From positions 1 to 8,536 of the forward strand of contig JBEIHH010000109.1 in the NCBI GenBank assembly GCA_040381475.1: a stretch of DNA of 8,536 bases, in the 5' to 3' direction. The stretch is from JAIBBG01 sp040381475 (GTDB lineage: Bacteria > Bacteroidota > Bacteroidia > Flavobacteriales_D > Sanyastnellaceae). Below, piece by piece: positions 6,399 to 8,536 of the stretch. Every line of letters starts with the position of its first letter. The first letter of the stretch is position 1. The notes beneath the pieces were generated by a model. The model saw only the letters and a list, made by a program, of their open reading frames with translations, was not told the DNA's origin and searched no databases. The translations under genes were made by a program, and so were the position numbers.

Positions 6399-6607
6399 GG
6401 GCACTTCCAAAAACCCTGTATATGATTCCACGAAAATCGAATTTACAAATTAAAAGACATTTGTACTTCGGGCGAAAATTCACCGCATCCTTCACCATCT
6501 CGGCTGAGCCTAGACAGTTGCAGAGCTCCAACTATGCGCCTTCGATTTGGCTCGGCTTCGATGAATTTTTGCTCCGCGAATCACACACAGGGTTTTTGGA
6601 AGTGCCT
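6399..6607. mobile_element. MITE-like element, copy B
   Basis: This 209-bp segment begins GGGCACTTCCAAAAACCC and ends with GAATCACACACAGGG and then GGAAGTGCCT. Its terminal inverted repeats of about 30 bp match those of copy A (2393-2588) with few changes, and the interior blocks ACTTCGGGCGAAAATTC, CAGAGCTCCA and CCTTCGATTTGGCTCG are shared. It carries about 12 bp net extra, in a GGCTGAGCCTAGAC segment. The flanks are TTAT (6395-6398) and TTAA (6608-6611), consistent with a TTAA duplication that has drifted by one base. It lies 27 bp upstream of the 501-aa gene and probably carries or disrupts that gene's promoter. No transposase is encoded. Confidence 0.75.
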
Positions 6608-6656
6608 TTAATTCTTCGCAATCACAGCATGATCAGATTGAAAAAGTAAATACTAA

Positions 6657-6700
6657 GGCATATATGTGGCATATATGTGGCATATATGTGGCATAAATGT
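6657..6700 (+). repeat. Four 11-bp tandem repeats (GGCATATATGT)
   Basis: GGCATATATGT is repeated three times exactly and a fourth time as GGCATAAATGT, with no spacers. Each unit contains the palindrome ACATATATGT across the junction or CATATATG inside it. The unit length is close to one helical turn, so the units present the same face of the DNA. The array lies in the divergent intergenic region, about 47 bp before a candidate promoter for the gene at 6930. It may bind a regulator, or be a simple slippage repeat. Confidence 0.75.
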
Positions 6701-6747
6701 GAATAACAATTTTGCGAATGTTTAATGGCAATCAATGAAAATTATTA

Positions 6748-6755
6748 TATGTTTG
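6748..6755 (+). promoter_or_regulatory. Candidate -7 box for the beta-barrel gene
   Basis: TATGTTTG matches TAnnTTTG exactly. No exact -33 TTTG lies at the usual distance; TTTA at 6721-6724 is the nearest, with a 23-bp spacer. It would give a leader of roughly 170 bases before the ATG at 6930. One box in AT-rich DNA can arise by chance. Confidence 0.3.
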
Positions 6756-6858
6756 GCAACAGCTAACCGCGATAACAAAAAACACCTAAACAACGCCGAT
6801 CCTATTTCGAAGAAAGTCATAAGATAAAGCAGACCCAGTTACTCTTATTATATACTCC

Positions 6859-6898
6859 AATTGTTTCAACGGCACAAGAGTGGCCTGTTCAAACAATT
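6859..6898. promoter_or_regulatory. Inverted repeat upstream of the beta-barrel gene
   Basis: AATTGTTTCAA (6859-6869) faces TTCAAACAATT (6888-6898) across 18 bp, with one mismatch between the 11-bp arms. It lies 31 bp before the ATG at 6930. It could be a regulator site or a hairpin in the mRNA leader; no T run follows, so a terminator is unlikely. Confidence 0.35.
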
Positions 6899-6929
6899 AG
6901 AACAAACGCTTTGATACAATAGAATTCAG

Positions 6930-8536
6930 ATGAAAAAAATCTGTGCAGGTATACTCATGTGTTTACTCTTGAAATCAGTCTATTGCCAGACCGACAGCAC
7001 GGAATATGTAGTTACTCAAAGCACCCAATTCAATAGTCTATCAGAAAAGGAGTGCAACAGATTCATTGAAAAACAAACAAAAAGAGTAGCCGCTCAAACA
7101 CTTCGGTTGATGAAAATAAACAACAGTTATTTGCATCAATTCATAAAAGTAGAGGATACATTTCTTCATTCGTTGTGCAAGTTCAATCCGCCAATCACAA
7201 AACCCGGATTACCTGAAAACCCTGTTGCACTAATAGACCTTACAAACAACAAATTGAATGATTCACCGGCGATTGGCAATAAATCTACCGGACCAATGAA
7301 TGCCATCGATAATCAAAAGTTAGCGCTGCATAATCCGGAGATTCCTTCAATTCCAACTTTTAATTCTGAAGCCCGCGCCGAAGCCATGATGATGGATGCA
7401 TGGTACAGCTTCAATCGCTTTGAGAATAAGTGTGGAAGAGAAAAGAACCAGGGTCCGCAGCGCTATGATGCAGCGGTCGATACGCTGAATGTCAGCATGC
7501 AATACCTGTCGGAAAATTGTGCTGAGTGCGATGGCACAGGTAAGGCAGAATTTCTGCGGGCAAGTGCCAGCCTCAAACGAGAGATGAAACGGACTGAACT
7601 CATTCAAAATTATATTTCAGAACGCCGGGAATTTCTCATACAAAATATGCACGCTGTGCCCGGTGCGGAGGCCATGCTTTTGCCGTTCAGAATAAACGAG
7701 GTCTATTTCAGCAGACATATAGGAGAGTGTAAAAAAATCTTTCTCGACAAAAGCAAATGGGAAAAGAAACTTTGGTCGAAAATTACAGGTGCTTCTGACT
7801 TCGCAGCACTGATGGATCAACACGGAGCATTGGCTCAAGTTCATCAATCACCACAACATAGCAGACCAAGTATATCGCTCACAAAACTGATTGATGAAAA
7901 AGTAAAATCTGGCCTGGTCTCTGAAGAACAATCCAAAATCCTGAGCAGTCTATTGCCACAAAACATAAAAGATAAAACCAAGAAACCACAAGAACTTTTT
8001 GAAACAGTAGATGCTGCAAAGGTGGTCGCTGATAGTGCACAAGTCTTGCTGAATGATAGTACCAAAACAACTGAAAAGCCAGAAAAACCGTGGCAGCCAG
8101 ATCCACTCAAAACCAAAAGGTTCATTGACAGATTCAGCGTTATCTCAAATCTTCAGTTCGACAATAGGTCAATCTTTTTACCCGCTTCTGCTACGGCCGC
8201 ATTGGGCCTGCAGTTCATGTATCACCGCAATGGTAGTATCGGAACAGCACTGAGCTGTATCCAACCCATGCCAAGGATAAATCCCGGATCAGAAGATTCA
8301 TTCCGCATACCACCTGCTACCGGTATAGGTATGAGAACTTTTTTGGATTTTAAACTGAAAGCTGCCATTTACCTGCAATCGGGCTGCGAGATCAATTGGC
8401 GTCCATATGAAAACACGGCTACCATCGGTCGTTGGGAACGCATGCCATCGGCCATGGCCGGACTCAAGATCAAATATCCTGTTGGCAAAACACGCACCGC
8501 ACCAACAATCGAATTTTTATACGACTTCCTCCACGC
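6930..8536 (+). CDS. Secreted protein with probable C-terminal outer-membrane beta-barrel (3' partial)
   Basis: The frame from ATG 6930 is open to the window end: 535 codons and no stop. Residues 1-19 (MKKICAGILMCLLLKSVYC) form a signal peptide, with probable cleavage before Gln20. The next ~370 residues are mostly helical and polar, with TQSTQFNSLSEKECNRFIEK, AEAMMMDAWYSFNRFENKCG (around 150-170) and a CAECDGTG motif at 197-204. A Lys/Pro/Thr-rich linker (about 360-397) precedes a region of alternating beta-strand character from about residue 398 (FSVISNLQFDNRS, TAALGLQFMYHRNGSIG, GIGMRTFLDFKLKAAIYLQS, AGLKIKYPVG, TIEFLYDFL), typical of an outer-membrane barrel wall. From memory this layout resembles Bacteroidota outer-membrane proteins found near large Rhs or PKD-repeat genes; the downstream gene is outside the window, so this is untested. 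The role is unknown. The start is supported by the signal peptide; no Shine-Dalgarno site is seen. Confidence 0.8.
   Translation, partial: MKKICAGILMCLLLKSVYCQTDSTEYVVTQSTQFNSLSEKECNRFIEKQTKRVAAQTLRLMKINNSYLHQFIKVEDTFLHSLCKFNPPITKPGLPENPVALIDLTNNKLNDSPAIGNKSTGPMNAIDNQKLALHNPEIPSIPTFNSEARAEAMMMDAWYSFNRFENKCGREKNQGPQRYDAAVDTLNVSMQYLSENCAECDGTGKAEFLRASASLKREMKRTELIQNYISERREFLIQNMHAVPGAEAMLLPFRINEVYFSRHIGECKKIFLDKSKWEKKLWSKITGASDFAALMDQHGALAQVHQSPQHSRPSISLTKLIDEKVKSGLVSEEQSKILSSLLPQNIKDKTKKPQELFETVDAAKVVADSAQVLLNDSTKTTEKPEKPWQPDPLKTKRFIDRFSVISNLQFDNRSIFLPASATAALGLQFMYHRNGSIGTALSCIQPMPRINPGSEDSFRIPPATGIGMRTFLDFKLKAAIYLQSGCEINWRPYENTATIGRWERMPSAMAGLKIKYPVGKTRTAPTIEFLYDFLH

Noticed and set aside
6386..6649. 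Plus-strand 87-aa ORF across MITE copy B
   Set aside because: It is the same repeat-derived translation as in copy A, with no start context and no domain.
6657..6700. CRISPR-like array
   Set aside because: The 11-bp units are contiguous with no spacers, so this is a plain tandem repeat.
6930..6989. Lipoprotein signal with Cys19 as the lipidated residue
   Set aside because: The residues before it (KSVYC) do not fit the L-[AS]-[GA]-C lipobox; cleavage before Gln20 by signal peptidase I is more likely.

Overview
The window looks like a chromosomal piece of a Bacteroidota genome. It has moderate GC, A-rich start contexts without Shine-Dalgarno sequences, and matches to the Bacteroidota -7 box (TAnnTTTG). 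Short signal peptides end just before Gln, and gene-sparse intergenic DNA is packed with small inverted-repeat elements. No rRNA, tRNA, CRISPR array, transposase or integrase gene is visible.

Layout, left to right. (1) Bases 1-676, plus strand: the last 26 codons of an unidentified gene, then a complete secreted DUF1287 (NlpC/P60-like) protein. (2) Bases 676-900: a hairpin-rich inverted-repeat element that starts inside the DUF1287 stop codon. (3) Bases 915-2378, plus strand: a signal-anchored von Willebrand factor A (VWA) protein with a complete MIDAS metal site. (4) Bases 2393-2588: MITE-like copy A, flanked by TTAA. (5) A bidirectional terminator at 2658-2684 separates the VWA gene from a convergent minus-strand gene for a 138-aa coiled-coil protein (2708-3124), preceded by a doubtful 61-aa ORF. 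(6) Bases 3700-4668: a near-identical 45-bp inverted repeat brackets one XRE/HTH-type regulator gene (minus strand). Its upstream region carries a phased cluster of TTGT(C/G)ACAA palindromes overlapping a good -7 box. (7) Bases 4866-6371, minus strand: a 501-aa all-helical TPR-like protein whose longest possible reading frame is falsely extended through MITE copy B (6399-6607). (8) A divergent intergenic region has four 11-bp tandem repeats and a candidate promoter. (9) A large secreted protein with a probable C-terminal beta-barrel starts at 6930 and runs off the window end without a stop.

No single pathway links these genes. The DUF1287, VWA and beta-barrel proteins are all envelope or exported proteins, while the TPR-like and coiled-coil proteins look cytoplasmic. 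The best candidate for something undescribed is the one-gene cassette at 3700-4668: a putative autoregulating HTH protein, an operator array with about 15.5-bp spacing, and flanking inverted repeats. The two TTAA-flanked MITE copies are the clearest mobile-DNA signal.
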